Made by a program: the position numbers and the translations under genes
Shown: piece after piece, positions 10,949-24,377 of the stretch
Layout of the letters: each line of letters starts with the position of its first letter
Numbering within the stretch: the stretch's first letter is position 1
Assembly (NCBI RefSeq): GCF_937616625.2
Contig: NC_065570.1
Location: forward strand, 45,747,665-45,811,664
Direction: 5' to 3'
DNA from: Mercurialis annua
Taxonomy: Eukaryota > Streptophyta > Magnoliopsida > Malpighiales > Euphorbiaceae
DNA length: 64,000 nucleotides
The notes under the pieces: model-generated
Seen by the model: the letters and a program-made list of their open reading frames with translations, nothing else
Databases searched by the model: none
What the model was told of the DNA's origin: nothing

Positions 10949-12746
10949 ACTCAAGCTCTTCAAAATTTCTTAAGAAAATTCATTAATAATTGTAGATAAT
11001 TGATTATTTAATATTAATTTTAAGTTTTGTGAAGGTTTTAACGTAGTTTGGGGTGATTAAATTTCTGGAAAATTGATGAAAAATATGGATGTGATAAAAC
11101 TTGAATTTTGCTTCATTTCCTTTGACTTGCATTGAAAAATTATAAAAAAACTTAAAATTGTGAATTAAAATTATTTAATTAAGGTTTTAATGAAGAAAAT
11201 ATGGAGTTATGTGGTGTTTATATGGCTGAATTTTTTAAAATTATGGAGGTAGTTATGGTTTGAATTTTTGATATATTAGCTTGAATTATTAAATTAATAT
11301 TTAAGAACTAATTATGATAAAATAAGGTGTTTGATTCAATTGAAGAAATTGGATTTTTGGGTTTTTAATTTATTTATGATTAAGTTTTATTGATTTAAAT
11401 AGGTAATTAGGTAATAAATTAATGGAGTATAGTATTTTGATTAAATTTAAGTTGTTGGAAATAGGTAGATGGTGACCGGAATTTTCTTGTCTAAACTAGT
11501 TCCGGCACCGGGGTCGAAAACAGGCGGCGCGTGGCCCACACGCGTTACCTTGGTGGCGGCTGTTTTTCCGATTTAAAAAAATATCTTTATAATTTAAATA
11601 CCATAAATTATGTCGAGTATTTTTTGTAAAAGGACTATATACTAAATAAGCACAAATATTGAGATAAAAATTATTTGAGTTTAAATAATAATTAGTCGAA
11701 TTCTTAAAATCAAACAAAATAAACGTCGTGCATACTTTAATATATGTTTAAGGAAATAAAGCTTGAATTAAAAGTTGATAAAATAACTTTAGAAATGGAT
11801 TTTATAAATTTCAAAAATTAATAAATTTAATTAAATGGAACTAGTATTTCTACATATTGAAATATATTTCTATGAGACATAATTTTTACAGAATTAATTA
11901 TACAATTTAAATAATTAGATAAATAATTTATGATCAGTGGGAAATAATATTTTTAATACAAAACAAATTACGTATTAAAGTATATATATGGAATTTAAAA
12001 ATTAATAGAAAATGATAAATGGAAAAAAAAATATGTAAAAGAGAAAAGAATTAAATTTAAATAAATAAAGTATGGATTTAATTCATAAAGAAATAATTTG
12101 AGAATTATAAAATAATTTTATATTTTTTTAGTTATTAAATATATGATAAAAGGATAAAATTATCGTTATAGTATTTAAAAAATAATTAAAGAATTAGAGT
12201 GTTTGTGGATTAGAATTAATTACTTAATTTTAATTAAGACGATCTAGAGTTTATCTTAAAGTTAGGATTTTATTAATTAAAGAATTAATATCTTGATCCT
12301 AACTAGATTCGACTAGTCGTCGAGCTACCGAGTTGGAGGACAAAGGAAAGCCGGTGGTTATTATACGGAGTTTATCTTAATGAGCATTGAAGGAATAGTA
12401 CTGTGGTTCTACAGTGTCTGTGAGCACATGTTATTACATTTCAATATTCCTAAAGTCTAGTATTTTAATATACTATTTGATGTATGGGGTGCAGTGTGAT
12501 ACGTTTATGTGATTACCTGCCTTATATGTATATTTATATATATGTTTTAGATATACAAAAATACATGTATAGTTTTGAAAATTGTTATACATCTACTTAT
12601 GCTTGAATGTGGTTATTTTTGATATAAACAAATTTATGATATTTATGGAATCAAGTATATTATGTATATCAATTATGAAAGCGAGTAGTATAACGCGAAT
12701 ATGATATAACGATTGGTTTCTTTATCAATGAAAAACGATTAGAATT
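10949..12746. other. AT-rich sequence without gene, probably old LTR debris
   Basis: No coding region is supported. It contains a short GC-rich island (11465-11575) and a block at 12320-12400 resembling the transcribed part of gypsy LTRs. Short ORFs are AT-driven and resemble nothing. Its relation to the preceding LTR-like segment is uncertain. Confidence 0.5.
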
Positions 12747-12942
12747 GGTCGGTCGGCTATGTTATTGGTTCCAGGCGAGTAGTAAAGATTAGTTGGCTGT
12801 GCTATTAGTCTCATGTGACTAGTATGGATCAGTTGGCTGTGCTGTTGGTGCCAAGCGATTAGAAAGGATCGATTGGCTATGGTATTGGTCTCAAGAAAGT
12901 AAGATGGATCGGTTGGTTGTGTCATCGGTCCCAAGCATTTGT
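12747..12942. repeat. Tandem repeat, 40-bp unit, five copies
   Basis: Units start at 12747, 12787, 12827, 12867 and 12907, each opening with GATY/GGTC followed by GGTTGGCT-like sequence and containing a GGTC/GGTGCCAAGC-like half. Divergence between units is about 20-30%. The array ends exactly where the recognisable integrase sequence of element D begins, so it marks the truncated end of D. The minus-strand ORF at 12725-12976 is a read-through of the repeat. Confidence 0.82.
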
Positions 12943-14041
12943 TCATATGCCATGAATCATATCTCATCCAATTCATTAAATTGAAACAATTGTTTCTCCC
13001 TCGCGGCTTTGAAGTCGTAATTGAGATTTTTTATTGCCCAAAATGCCTTGTGTTACAACTCCAACGGTAAGTGACAAGTGACACGCCTTTCCATAGACCA
13101 TGCAGAATGGGGACATACCAAGAGGCGTTTTAAAAGCCGTTCGATATGTCCATAAAGCATCATCCAACTTGAGATACAAATCCTTAAGCGTCCTGCTTAA
13201 CGTCTTCTCTAGAATCTTCTTCAATTGTCTGTTCGATACCTCGACTTGCCCGTTTGTTTGAGAATGATACGGGGTGGTAACTCGATCATAAACATTGAAT
13301 TTCAGCATGAGAGCCTCGAATTGCCGATTGTAAAAATGCGAACCCCCATCACTAATTATCATTTGCGGAGTTCCATGCCGGTTGACAAGTCTCTTGAGGA
13401 AGCGCAATACTACTGTGCCGTCATTGGTGGGCAAATCCTCCACTTCTACCAATTAGAAAACATAATCGACGCACACCAATATGTGTTGGTTTCCGAAAGA
13501 TACCGAGAATGGTCCCATGAAGTCAATTCCCGAAACATCAAAGATATCCACCTCTTGGATGATGGTGAGTGGCATCTCATATCTTTTAGAAATATTGCCG
13601 ATCTATTGACAACAGTTGCAATGGCTCACAAAATCCATAGCATCCCGAAAGAGGATACGCCAAAAGAAACCGCTCTCTAATTATCTTACCGCTATTCTAG
13701 CAGCACCATAAAGCCCCGCATAGGCCGACTCATGATATTGGCTAAGTATAGGGATTACCTCTTCGAGAGCCACAAATCGACTCAAAAGACCGTCTCCACA
13801 AATCTTAAATAAATACGGTTCATCCCATAGAAACCGCTTAATGTCACTTACAAACTTCTTTCTTTGCTGGTAGGATAACTCCGGGGGCATTATTTCCAAA
13901 GATAGGTAGTTAGCAATGTCCGCATACTACAAAATCTCCATCTCATTAATCATCATGAGCATTTCATCCAAAAATTGCTCATTAATCTCCACCCCTTGAG
14001 GTATAGGTTCTGGAACTTCCACTCTTGATACATGATCGGCT
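12943..14041 (-). pseudogene. Element D integrase (Athila-like gypsy), broken
   Basis: Reading down from 14041, the minus strand gives the ADHVSRVE end of the RNase H linker, an N-terminal zinc-binding region with one His replaced (AYAGLYG; HCNCCQ retained), then the catalytic core: GIDFMGP (first Asp), IISDGGSHF (second Asp) and TNGQVEVSNRQ (Glu). All three DDE residues are present. The longest open piece is 12976-13452. Stops interrupt the frame several times, and the C-terminus decays into the 40-bp repeat near 12943. The rest of this pol lies at 25363-29320, displaced by the C/B insertion. Inactive as it stands. Confidence 0.87.
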
Positions 14042-14046
14042 ACCAT
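14042..14046. repeat. Target duplication of solo LTR C, left copy
   Basis: ACCAT here corresponds to ACCAC at 25363-25367, one mismatch. Removing the insertion restores the Athila-like ENVVADH reading across the junction. Confidence 0.8.
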
Positions 14047-14584
14047 TATAACATCTCACAATTTTAATGGATAAAATATTGCCACGTGTCTAATATTTTA
14101 TTAGACGAGAGTATGTAAATTAAATATAAAGATAATTAAATTTACAAGTGTCCCTAAAATTATATTTTGGTAATAGGATTTCAAATTTAAATTTTGAAAA
14201 TTTAAATTTCAACATTTATATAGTTAATGGGAATAAAATGAACTTATGAATTGGGTCAAGAATAATTCATAAGTTCCGAGCAAATATTTTTGGTGTTAAT
14301 ATTCCCGAAATAATTTAAAAATGTTATCATGAAAATTTGATAAAATTTGGAAGTAGAAATTTTGTCAAGCGAGGTTGATGTAGACCTAAAAAATTGAAAA
14401 TGATTTATAAAAATAAAATATAAGTCGGATGCGATCAAAAATTATATTTTTTTTGTTTTATATTTTATTAGATTTTCGGGTAAATTTTCACGAAATTCGA
14501 AAGTCGTTTCCTTTTGAGCTACGGATGACAAATTAAGAAGTCGGTTTAAAGTGCATGATTAAGCCAGTGCAAAACGACAATGTA

Positions 14585-14600
14585 GCCAATCATATAAATA
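14585..14600 (+). promoter_or_regulatory. CAAT and TATA boxes of solo LTR C
   Basis: GCCAAT (14585-14590) is followed at once by CATATAAATA; TATAAATA occupies 14593-14600. The position matches the TATA-like run of LTR A, giving the best promoter candidate of the family. Confidence 0.65.
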
Positions 14601-15987
14601 CATTTTATTTGAATGTAAAATGAGCATCAGAAGCCCATTTGCTTAATTTAGCAAACCAAAAGAGCAGCTTGCTCTCAACAAAAGAACGATGAGCTAGGGT
14701 TTTGATCAGGTCGTCCGTTTCTCGTTTCTAACTCTGTTTTTTCAACGATTACTTAGATAATCGAGGTATTAAAGCCGTATTAAATATTTATTTCGATATA
14801 TTCCAGATAGAAATTCGTTTATAAACGATTACCGAATCGAACGATTGAATTATAAGTCTGAATTGCGTTTGGATTGTATTTTTGGGAACTAGGACGTAAA
14901 TATACACGTTTGCAGCATTCCGGGTGTTACGAGGACGTCGTAATGTCCCAGAAATTCGGTTTCCAGGGGCTGGAAACCGGCTACTCGAACGTGCAGCGAC
15001 TTGCTCTGCCATGCACAACAGGTCCAATACCAAACGGGATTCGCCCTTTTTGTTTAACGTAGTTTCGTCGAACCGAAACTGTTTAAAAATGATAGTTGTT
15101 TGTAAAGTAAAATGAAAAGAGTTTTAAACCTAAACCAAAAGACTTTTAAAATGAGATTTTAAAAATAAAGTTAAACGTCTAAAAATGACTATAAAAGAGT
15201 TAAAGTCGAAGTTTAACCGGTTTAAAAGGTTTAGCAATTGATTTTGCTAAATAATCAGTATACGACTGCGAATTGTTTTGGCAATTAAGTCAATACTATT
15301 AAATAAAGTTAATTATGTATTAATATGCCTAAAAGAACTTCTAGAGCGAAGTCTAAACATTTCCTTGAGGTGAAAATTGTTCAAATGGTTTTTAAAAGAA
15401 CGATACCATACGTGCTATGTGGTGTATGTTAGTTTAAACTTAGGTTCTCGGACCTGGATGTTTATACTAGAGATGGGTATTAATGTGTTTGTATTGTTTG
15501 TTTTGTGTCTTTGACTCGACCAGCTGTGAAGGAGTCAGACCAGGACTCACGGGATTCTGTCACACATATGACGATGCTAAGTAATAACTTAGCAGTTATG
15601 TAAGTTTACGTGTTTATTTTTGAATATCAGTATTCAACTATTTTAAATCCATAATCGTAGTAGTATAAACCTAGCCAAAAAAGATCCGGACCCATTGGAA
15701 CGAGCTACCTATTGGGCGGCAATAGAGTTGCGTGATCATCTACACCGATTCTAGATGTACTTTTGTCGAGATATAGAGGTATGTCTGTTGTGTTAAGTCA
15801 TTGGGAAAGTGAATGCCCAGACTTCACAAGTAAACCTTGAGATGACAGTAATACGGTTATGGTCGTGAGTCAAACCCCGATGGCAGTTTCATGATTACGG
15901 TCCAGGTACCAGAGATACATAAGTTGACGACAGTGATTCAGTTCACGGTCCTTAGTCTGTAGTCTGTAAGCTCGTGATGTGAGTATA

Positions 15988-18900
15988 TGTCACGACCCAA
16001 AATCTCGAGCCGCGACCAGCGCTAGGGAATGGGAATGGTTGTTCCAAAACCCGTAGTATGCCTTCAAAAACACCAATAATTTTTTTTTCGCAAATACAAT
16101 CATTTCCAAAATCCAATCGTTCATTCATAAATAAATCATTTTCATTAAAGCTCATTGAGCTTTGACAACATAAAATATTCCATAGGAACTTGGGTCTTAA
16201 CATGCGATGTCCCACATCGTAGGACAACCCATTCCAAAACAAAACAACAGTTTCATAGCGGAAGTCTCAAAATACTTTTACAAATCAGAGTTATATCATA
16301 TACAAAAATCGTTTGACAAACAAACATACATATGCTAGGACTCGACCCTACTGCAGCATTATTGGTTAACTCCTTCCTGTACATAAGGACTTCTGGAACA
16401 AAGGTAGAAGTCTGTCGTGTCATAGACCATACACCTGCAACATACACTGTTGGGGGGTCAGTCGAGACTGAGTGAGTTATATGTTACATACCCTATTATC
16501 TAAATAGCATCGCGTTTTTAAAACGTTTTATGCAAACATAATCCCTTTATGTACATATACTTGTACTCCATTACAAGACTGGATAAATCTCTAATTCTTA
16601 AATCATACTCATTTTCATTTTACTTCACATACACACCCAACCAAAGGTTCTAGCTGTGACATGAGTAACAACAATATTCTCAACATCTATAAAACTGATA
16701 ATAACATGAACATCATAACAACAATTATGATATCCATCTCTGTAATAATTCACCAAACCCTAGGTCTATAACCAGGAACACAACACTGGCTTACAGCCGA
16801 GCCAAACTCTTTCTAGGCCACCTGACGGCTAACCCTTCTACTTCATTAGCAGGCTCGGCCCTTCTCCCTTCACCGACCATCGTTCAGGACTTAGCTCGGT
16901 GTCATGCGCATTGACACCTAACAAAAATATTCTCCCATGTGCATATCTCTATCTCAGCACATAATCACAGGTGCATATCACAACTCAGCACCTCTCACAG
17001 ACATCATTACAGAGTGGCATATCACCAACATAAATCTCAAACCATTTAAACACAACTAAATAACCATTAGGCCACAAAACCAAATCTCAGAACAACTTCA
17101 ACAATAAAAACATTAATGCATCATTTACCAAATCAAATGACTATCCAATAGCCATAAAGGCATATCCCATTTCTAATTCGAACCATATACAAATCACAAG
17201 TTGCATATACAAAGTAATACAAATAAGTCGTATACAAACGACACAAACCAATCCAATCAAATCAAGCCAATACAAACAATCCAAGCCAATTTAATCCAAG
17301 CAATCCAATCCAAAATAATCCAAACAATACCATTTGCGATGCATTCAAGTACTATTCATATAGTATATTAACATAGATTTAATTACGATAATACGAGTAA
17401 GTAAAATATACTCACAACTTGCGTATCCAAAATCGTTGCTTATTATAGCGTAAGCTCCCCGAGCTCCTTGTTCGCTATTAGGTCACCTTATTGGACCTAG
17501 GACATATTTCAAACGGATCTCGAGTGAGATTCTAACTCAACAACACATAGACTCGAGATTTAAACAAGTTACATAACTTGTCATATTATCGAGCTCGTAG
17601 TCGACAATATTTGCTAATCGTAAAATAGTCCGAACTCTAAACGAAACCAACATTATTAAAGTTCATAATGTCCTCTACAACTTTTGTTTAGCTCTCGGAC
17701 TAATACTAGCACCTGAAGGTGTCGGAAACTACCCCTTATGTTAACAACGTGGGGCTGTCTAAATTTTAGAACTGCTACGTGCTACAAAATATTATGCTCT
17801 ATCTGGGAACCTTAGAGGGCAAACTACCAGAAACCTACACTTAGACATATTTAGACGACACTCCTAAGTTTTCGTACCGAAAAACGGAACTTAATTTGGA
17901 GTTACATAAGTTGAGATATAAGCCTCACAACAGGGTTGTTCTGCAGTTAATATTTTGCAACTTATCAACGAACTTTCATTTTATCTCAATCACTTCTAAA
18001 TCATTCTAATTCAACTCTTAACAAACTTAATCAAAGCATATTAATCACTAATACACATTCATCATCACCTTATGCCTAAGGCCGAATCCTATCTTAAACT
18101 TCCATCTCCAACTTTCCTTTCATTACTCATTCAAAACAACACATATTCTATGGTTCACTTAAGCAATTCTAAGCAAAACAAACACTTTGAATCATCACCA
18201 AACATGCCGAATACTTAGCCCATGAATTTAATAATCCTTCTTACCTTAGTTATATGATGATTTCCGAATTCTTAGACACCAATTTTCACCTTAAATCCTT
18301 CATTTCCATGATTAAAACACCTTACATGGATCAAATCATGAAAACCTCAAATTAGAGTTCAAAACCAAATCATTAGCTCAGAAACGCTAATGATAAACTG
18401 AGCTTCTTACCTTAAATTACTGGGCTCAATCAATAGAGGATTCTCCGCTCGTTCTGTGACCGTAAGAATCGCTCAATTCGAATAAGAAACGAAGAATCTA
18501 TGGCCTCTTGAAGTTTTCATGAATTTTGGAGCAGATATCTTCATCTCTTTTTTTATGGCTGGAAATTCTAATTTGCTGATCACTATTACATATGCAATGG
18601 GTATTTATGGCTTGGCAGAAGGATTCTTTTAGTCCTTTATTGTTCGTCAAACGCTAAATCTTTTAGGTCCGATCAATCCCATATTATTTATTTACAAATT
18701 AATAATATTAATCACTTATCTTACTTAAGTTTTGGCTAAAGTGCCACTACTCAAAGTGGCTAAAAGCTCACTTTAGCTCAAAACGGTTAAGTTTCACCTA
18801 AACTCAAATTTCCAAATAACTGTCGTACTAATTTTGGGAAATCCTTTCCGATAAATCCTTATTCATTAAAATAATAATAATCTTTTATTTCGACCATTAT

Positions 18901-19007
18901 TATTTTAAAGTCCATATTTAAATTTGTTATGTCGGTGTCCATTTCCCAACTTACTTGTTCCAAACTACAGAACTTTAGGATCATTTCAAAATTTTGGGGT
19001 TATCACA
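15988..19007 (-). repeat. Element B 3' LTR (about 3.0 kb)
   Basis: On the minus strand it begins TGTGATAACCCC at 19007 and ends GGGTCGTGACA at 15988, the same ending as LTR A. A TATA-like ATAAATA lies near 18600 (minus). A strong splice-donor-like AAG/GTAAG sits at 18410 and a TTGCAG acceptor-like site at 16435. Confidence 0.75.
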
Positions 19008-19022
19008 TTCACCCCACCTTAT
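19008..19022 (-). other. Element B polypurine tract
   Basis: On the minus strand TAAGGTGGGGTGAA precedes TGTGATAACC. Just upstream is GAATTCGAGGACGAATTC, matching the equivalent block of element A. Confidence 0.75.
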
Positions 19023-22000
19023 AATGAATTCGTCCTCGAATTCAAACCTTCGCCACTTACCTAAATAAACTAATATGCGTATCCTTGTCGCATATTCATT
19101 TCTACTATTCATGTACACCCTTCTTACTAGGGTGGTTCTTCTAAAGAACTCTTATCGTCAGAACCTCGTTGGATTGTAGGTTTCATGTCCGTATATCGAC
19201 AATCTTTACTTAGCCCTTTCTCGTATATCTGTTCTTATTCACTTTCACTTTCTATGGTTGAATCACAGAAGAGAAGTTTGATTCCGAGTTTCAAGTTCTT
19301 ATTCACACCTTTCGCTTATCTGGTATGGTAGTCCATACCTTGGGTTCAACGTTGTACCCCTTATATCCAATTTGGACTACACCTTTCCCAGGTCTATCTC
19401 TTATCTTTCATTGTTTGTGATCTTGGATAATTGTCTTTGTTATCACGTCTTTCGTTTCATCTTATAATAGTTACTAACATCTTTCTAGATTGTTAGTCTT
19501 TCATATGTTCCTTTGTTTGATACTTACTCGTACATTGATATCCAATGTTCGTTGTAAATTAGATGACCAATCTCTTTATGAGCTTTCCTAGTTCACGCTT
19601 AGCTGGTCTGTAACGGTTCTCGTAACGATAGGACATCTGTTGTCGCGGTGGGATTTTAACCCCGTCGTTTACTAATTATTAGCCTTAATAGGCTCGTATC
19701 CTTTCGCTTCCTTATCGTTCGTATTCGTCCATCTTTACTCATCATTCCCCCCCTTAACTCCATCAGGTTCATATCACCCTAGATACCGACTTTGATTTAT
19801 GCCTACTAGCTTTAGGCATAAACGTGACTCATACGTTTTCAAGTTTTCTTAAACTTGGTCCAAAATCTGTCTTTCTAGTTCACTTTAGCTGTCCAAATTG
19901 CTCATTCAAAAGCATTTTCTCACTATACGTAATTTGTATTCGTATAGTTCACAATACCTTTTACCACTTCCGTATGAACTTCAGGTTGAAATTGATACTC
20001 GAAGGTATCGAAAATCGACCCAGAAGTCGCTTCCTCTGACTATCTCTATCTGTTTGCATAGAATGTCGTTTGAGTGTATGAACTAAGCATTCAGACAATC
20101 CTTATCTGAATCACATTCGGTATTTTCATACCTTATCTCCTTATCTATGCCTTTCGTTTAGAGTCGAACTACTTTCGACATCTTCTTAATTTCCTTAAGT
20201 ACTCATATATACTTATCCCTTCTTATCGAGTATAAGGTTAATGCTCTACCTTATCTCGAGGCTTATTATGCCTTAGACCTTATCTCGTAATGTGTTATTA
20301 CTTAACACATACCTTCTTATCCCTTTCTAGGGTCTTTTCTTGTCTTATGTCCTTTAATCCTTTACTTCTTTACGGACTTCCGAATTTACCGATGTCCGAC
20401 GTCATTTTTTGTTAACGTTTTTGTTTTATTTCGCATACTTCATCATATCTAATCGCATCAATTCACATATACTCTTTCTCGTGTCAATCACATCCATTCA
20501 TATATATGATTGTCTTTTCCTCCTTCGCTTCCACTGCGACACTCTGATCATTTACTCCTTAATTGTTGTTTTAATAGTTAAGACTTATACGACTCTTCAT
20601 CCAATAGCCTTGCTCATCTCTTATGGTAGTTAGGAATGTCTTTTCCTTTACTACTAATCACATACTTCATGGTTTCCTGAACCTCATGAAGTTGAATGGC
20701 TGCTTGACATTGCTCGATATGTATCGAGTCCTTTTCCACAATATACCTTAGTCCTTAATCCTTTAATTTCAACTAGCTTTCATTGGACTAGTCAAATCCC
20801 TTACCAATGTCCAATGATATCCTTATCTTTATCTTACCACATTTCTTAATCATCCCCGACTTCTTATTCTAATATCGCCAACCTTATCTTGATATAAGGT
20901 CGAATGTTATTTCTCTTGACCTTAGTGACGGGTTGCACTCTTAGTCGTGCGTACATCCATCTATCACATCCTTACTGACATGGTATTCATTATTAAGTTG
21001 GACTTATACTTGTGCCAACTCTATCTCCCTTACTTCTATGTGTCTTATAACTACACAGATTGACTCCTTTGGTTACTTTCCAAATGACGCTCTCGTTTAC
21101 TTTCCTCTATTATCTTTATCAAGTGTTACTTCATATGCTTAGGTTGTTTAGACCTCCTTGACAACGACTATCTCAGTCGATCTCTTAATATCCTTTGTCC
21201 ATCTTTGGTTCTTATACTTCCTTATGTTTTAATGCCTTTCTATAGGCGTCTTACCTCAAGCTCTTATTCCTATTAGGTATACCTCTTAATCACTTATCAT
21301 TTCATCCTTTACAACAACATCTTCGTGTTGTAGCTCAACTCCTTTGTTGAGTCTCTCCCTTCTATTCCATTACATCATTCGATGTCTTATGGCTTACTAG
21401 CCTCATCGACTATCTTTTTCGTTCACTTTCCTAAGTGTAATCGACCTATGCTTATGTTCCTCTTAGGGCTTATGTGTTCGCATATTGCGAGTTCACATCA
21501 TCATGCCCATCATTTACATCGATCACATTCCTTAGTATCGATGTTTCCAATCACATACTTCGATGTCGTTGTCTGCGATCATCGTTGCACCTCTTACTCT
21601 CGAGGTGACTTGCTCTACTGAAACGATTATTACTTTCACATGCTCTATAGCCGTTACTATCTTTAATTAACTGACTATCAACTTCTCACTCCATTTTCAA
21701 AACATTTCATATCAAAACAAAACATTTATTCCTCATATTCAACTTCTAGTCGACCATACTTTACACTTTTTGAGCTCAACTATCAAATGTCTGTATTCTG
21801 CATGTATATTCCGCACCTGCAAGCCCTGACATCACAGTCATTAGGCTCGGTTATCGGAGTTTTCATAAATTGAAACCACTATTTCAAAACATTTTTGGAT
21901 GTCATACATACGTATATGGAGCTTACATTGATAGTCCTAGGTTAATTAAACTATATACTTCATATTGTCATCACTTGCACTTTTGGCTTACTACCAAAAT

Positions 22001-23196
22001 TTACGCAAGTTTTCCATCGTTACTTCCAAAAAAATCATTATCTGGTTATCCATTCGACAATCGCAACGGTTAACCTCTAGATACGTATCCTATGAATACC
22101 ATATTCCAAAACTAAACTGATCCAACGGTTTAATCCAAAGATATCAGGGTTTCCCTATACCCTGCCAACTTTCAAACATCATCTGAAACTTATCTCACCC
22201 ATATTCCTTCTTCGTCTACTATTCCTTGAATCACGTACCTTACGCTTACCTTGAGTTTTTCCTTAACTCAGGTCATACTGATCGCTAGTGATGAATCATA
22301 TATTCCTATCATTTTAACCTTAGCTCAATCAGTAGGTCTATCTTTTCTTCTCATGCTTCTAGTGTCTCGGGGTACAATTCCCTGGACATTTCGTCGAAAG
22401 ATGTTCTCATCCGTAGCTTGTCGTAGTTCGGATGTACTTGATCCTATACAAGTTGTAGTTCGCTTAACTACAACTAGTTGTATACTCCGTAGTCCCAATT
22501 ATATTCTCTCAACTTCCATTCTTATATGCTTTTGTTGCCCTCTCGAGAATCGCTTACTACTTGATCTCGAGTATTTACTATTGTTACAGAGTTCCGCTCT
22601 AGGTATACTTGCAATAAAACAAATCTGTTCAAAACATTTCAATCATTGGTGTACACCCTTTCAAAATGATTTGTTTAAAATTCACTTTTTAAACAACTAC
22701 ATAAGTGTGCATAGGGTAATGACATCTCATGTCTAGGCACAATTATGCTTTTAAAATCATTTAAATGAATGACCATAACATGTCATACCATTTAGTTTTT
22801 GTAAGTTTCTTCAGATCCTAAACTTTGTAACCAGTAAGAGTTCCTCATATCAACTTGCTTCTTTGCATTCATACTTCTTCCACAAATTGCCCTCGCACTA
22901 CTGTCGAATAACTCCAACAGTACTCTACGTTGTTTCATGCTTGTTATTCAAGCATCGATGTCGAATCGTCTAGACCACAAGCATACGCATATCGCAGTCT
23001 TATATCCCAAAAGGGATGGTTGAGGACCTATGAAACCTAATAATAGAGAAGGATACATGACTCAAATTATATAGTTGCGGTAGTTCCTAGATTAACCTAG
23101 TGACAACGTCAACCTAGGTACAAACAAACACTTATCACTAACAAGCAGTAGTATCAATCTGCCCAAACCATATTAGCAGTAGTAATTGGACTAACT
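19023..23196 (-). other. Non-coding interior of element B
   Basis: No gag, protease, RT, RNase H or integrase motif is readable. The longest plus-strand ORF (22251-22736) has no domain and runs antisense to the element. The segment nearest the primer binding site is about 1 kb shorter than in element A, and the two small ORFs of A have no counterpart here. Confidence 0.7.
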
Positions 23197-23208
23197 ACTC
23201 TAATACCA
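23197..23208 (-). other. Element B primer binding site, degenerate
   Basis: On the minus strand TGGTATTAGAGT differs from the tRNA-iMet site TGGTATCAGAGC at two C-to-T positions. It lies four bases from the LTR end, the same gap as in element A. Confidence 0.75.
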
Positions 23209-23212
23209 ACTT

Positions 23213-23736
23213 TGTCATGACCCGAAATCTCGAGCCACGACCGGCGCTAGGAAATGGGAATGGTTGTTCCAAAACCCGTAGTAAGCCTTTAAAACACCAA
23301 TAATTTTTTTTCGCAAATACAATCATTTCCAAAATCCAACCGTCCATTCATAAATAAATCATTTTCATTAAAGCTCCTTGAGCTTTGACGTATACAAATG
23401 TCTATTTCAAAACATAAAATATTCCATAGGAACTTGGGTCTTAACATGCGGTGCCCCACACCGTAGCACAACCCATTCCAAAACAAAACAACAGTTTCAT
23501 AGCGGAAGTCTCAAAATACTTTTACAAATCAGATTTATATCATATACAAAAATCGTTTGACAAACAAACATACATATGCTAGGATCCTACCCTACTGCAG
23601 CACTATTGGTTAACTCCTTCTTCCTGTGCATAAGGACTTCTGGAACTAAGGTAGAAGTCCGTCGTGTCATAGACCATACACCTGCAACATACACTGTTGG
23701 GGGAGTCAGTCGAGACTGAGTGAGTTATACGTTACA
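23213..23736 (-). repeat. Element B 5' LTR, truncated to 524 bp
   Basis: It corresponds to 15988-16488 of the 3' LTR, with a roughly 23-bp extra block near 23390-23412. Its outer end (minus TGTAACGTATAAC) is internal to the 3-kb LTR but is followed directly by the apparent target duplication. Confidence 0.75.
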
Positions 23737-24377
23737 GTATGTCTGTTTTACATTTGTGGATTAGGGTTTCATATGGATCGACGAATTGGTAATATTCTAA
23801 CTCCGTTGTTGTTTCCCATTTTCAGGCAATAAGCTTTGAGGTCAGTCGAGCTTTCACCTTCTTGTTTCAGGGGAAGAACGTTCTTCCTTTGGTATTGTAC
23901 ATATGTTTTCTACTCTTACAATGCTGCAATATTATACGAGTAATATGCCAACAGCCATGCCACTAGTCCTCTTTTTAAATACTGTGATAGGATCTAGTGC
24001 ACGTGTGTATACCTTTTGGGTGGCTGCGTAGTGGCATTATCTATATAGTTACCGAGTCGGCTTCGTGTGTTTTTATGTGTGAGAAAATAGTATGTTTTAT
24101 ATACGCAGGCTAGGTGTAACCGATCCTTGTGTATTTTATTATGTTTAATACCACCGTTGCTAGACGCAGAGGTGTCCGTATTATTTTATTAAACATATTA
24201 ATTGTGGCCAATGGTTTGGAACAGTTGTTACCTATTTGTTAAGGCAAGCGAGATTTAAGTCCCTGATTTCCAGCGCTTACAGCGCCATGTTTTTATAGGG
24301 AAACAAGGGTTGAGATAACGCGATTATCTAACCAGTACTTCTGAAAACCATATTTTTCTTACATATATATGTATATA

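Larger units (their letters stand above)
15988..23736 (-). mobile_element. Element B: minus-strand LARD-like element with unequal LTRs
   Basis: It is inserted in solo LTR C between GTATA (15983-15987) and GTATG (23737-23741). The primer binding site (minus) abuts the right LTR piece and a polypurine tract (minus) sits at 19008-19022, fixing the orientation. The 3' LTR is 15988-19007 (3020 bp); the 5' LTR piece is only 23213-23736 (524 bp), matching 15988-16488. The interior (19008-23212) has no pol motifs on either strand. Its blocks match the interior of element A, so both belong to one superfamily although LTR sequences have diverged strongly. Confidence 0.8.

Noticed and set aside
13225..13680. 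151-codon plus-strand ORF
   Set aside because: Antisense shadow of the D integrase.
16489..19007. Reading element B as having simple 501/524-bp LTRs, with 16489-19007 as interior
   Set aside because: A polypurine tract and the family-specific ATTCGAGGACGAATT block sit at 19008-19035, and a TATA-like site lies at about 18600, so this part is better read as U3 of a 3-kb LTR. The alternative stays possible.
22251..22736. 161-codon plus-strand ORF inside element B
   Set aside because: Antisense to the element, Leu/Ser/Ile-rich without domain, and the homologous region of A has no such frame.
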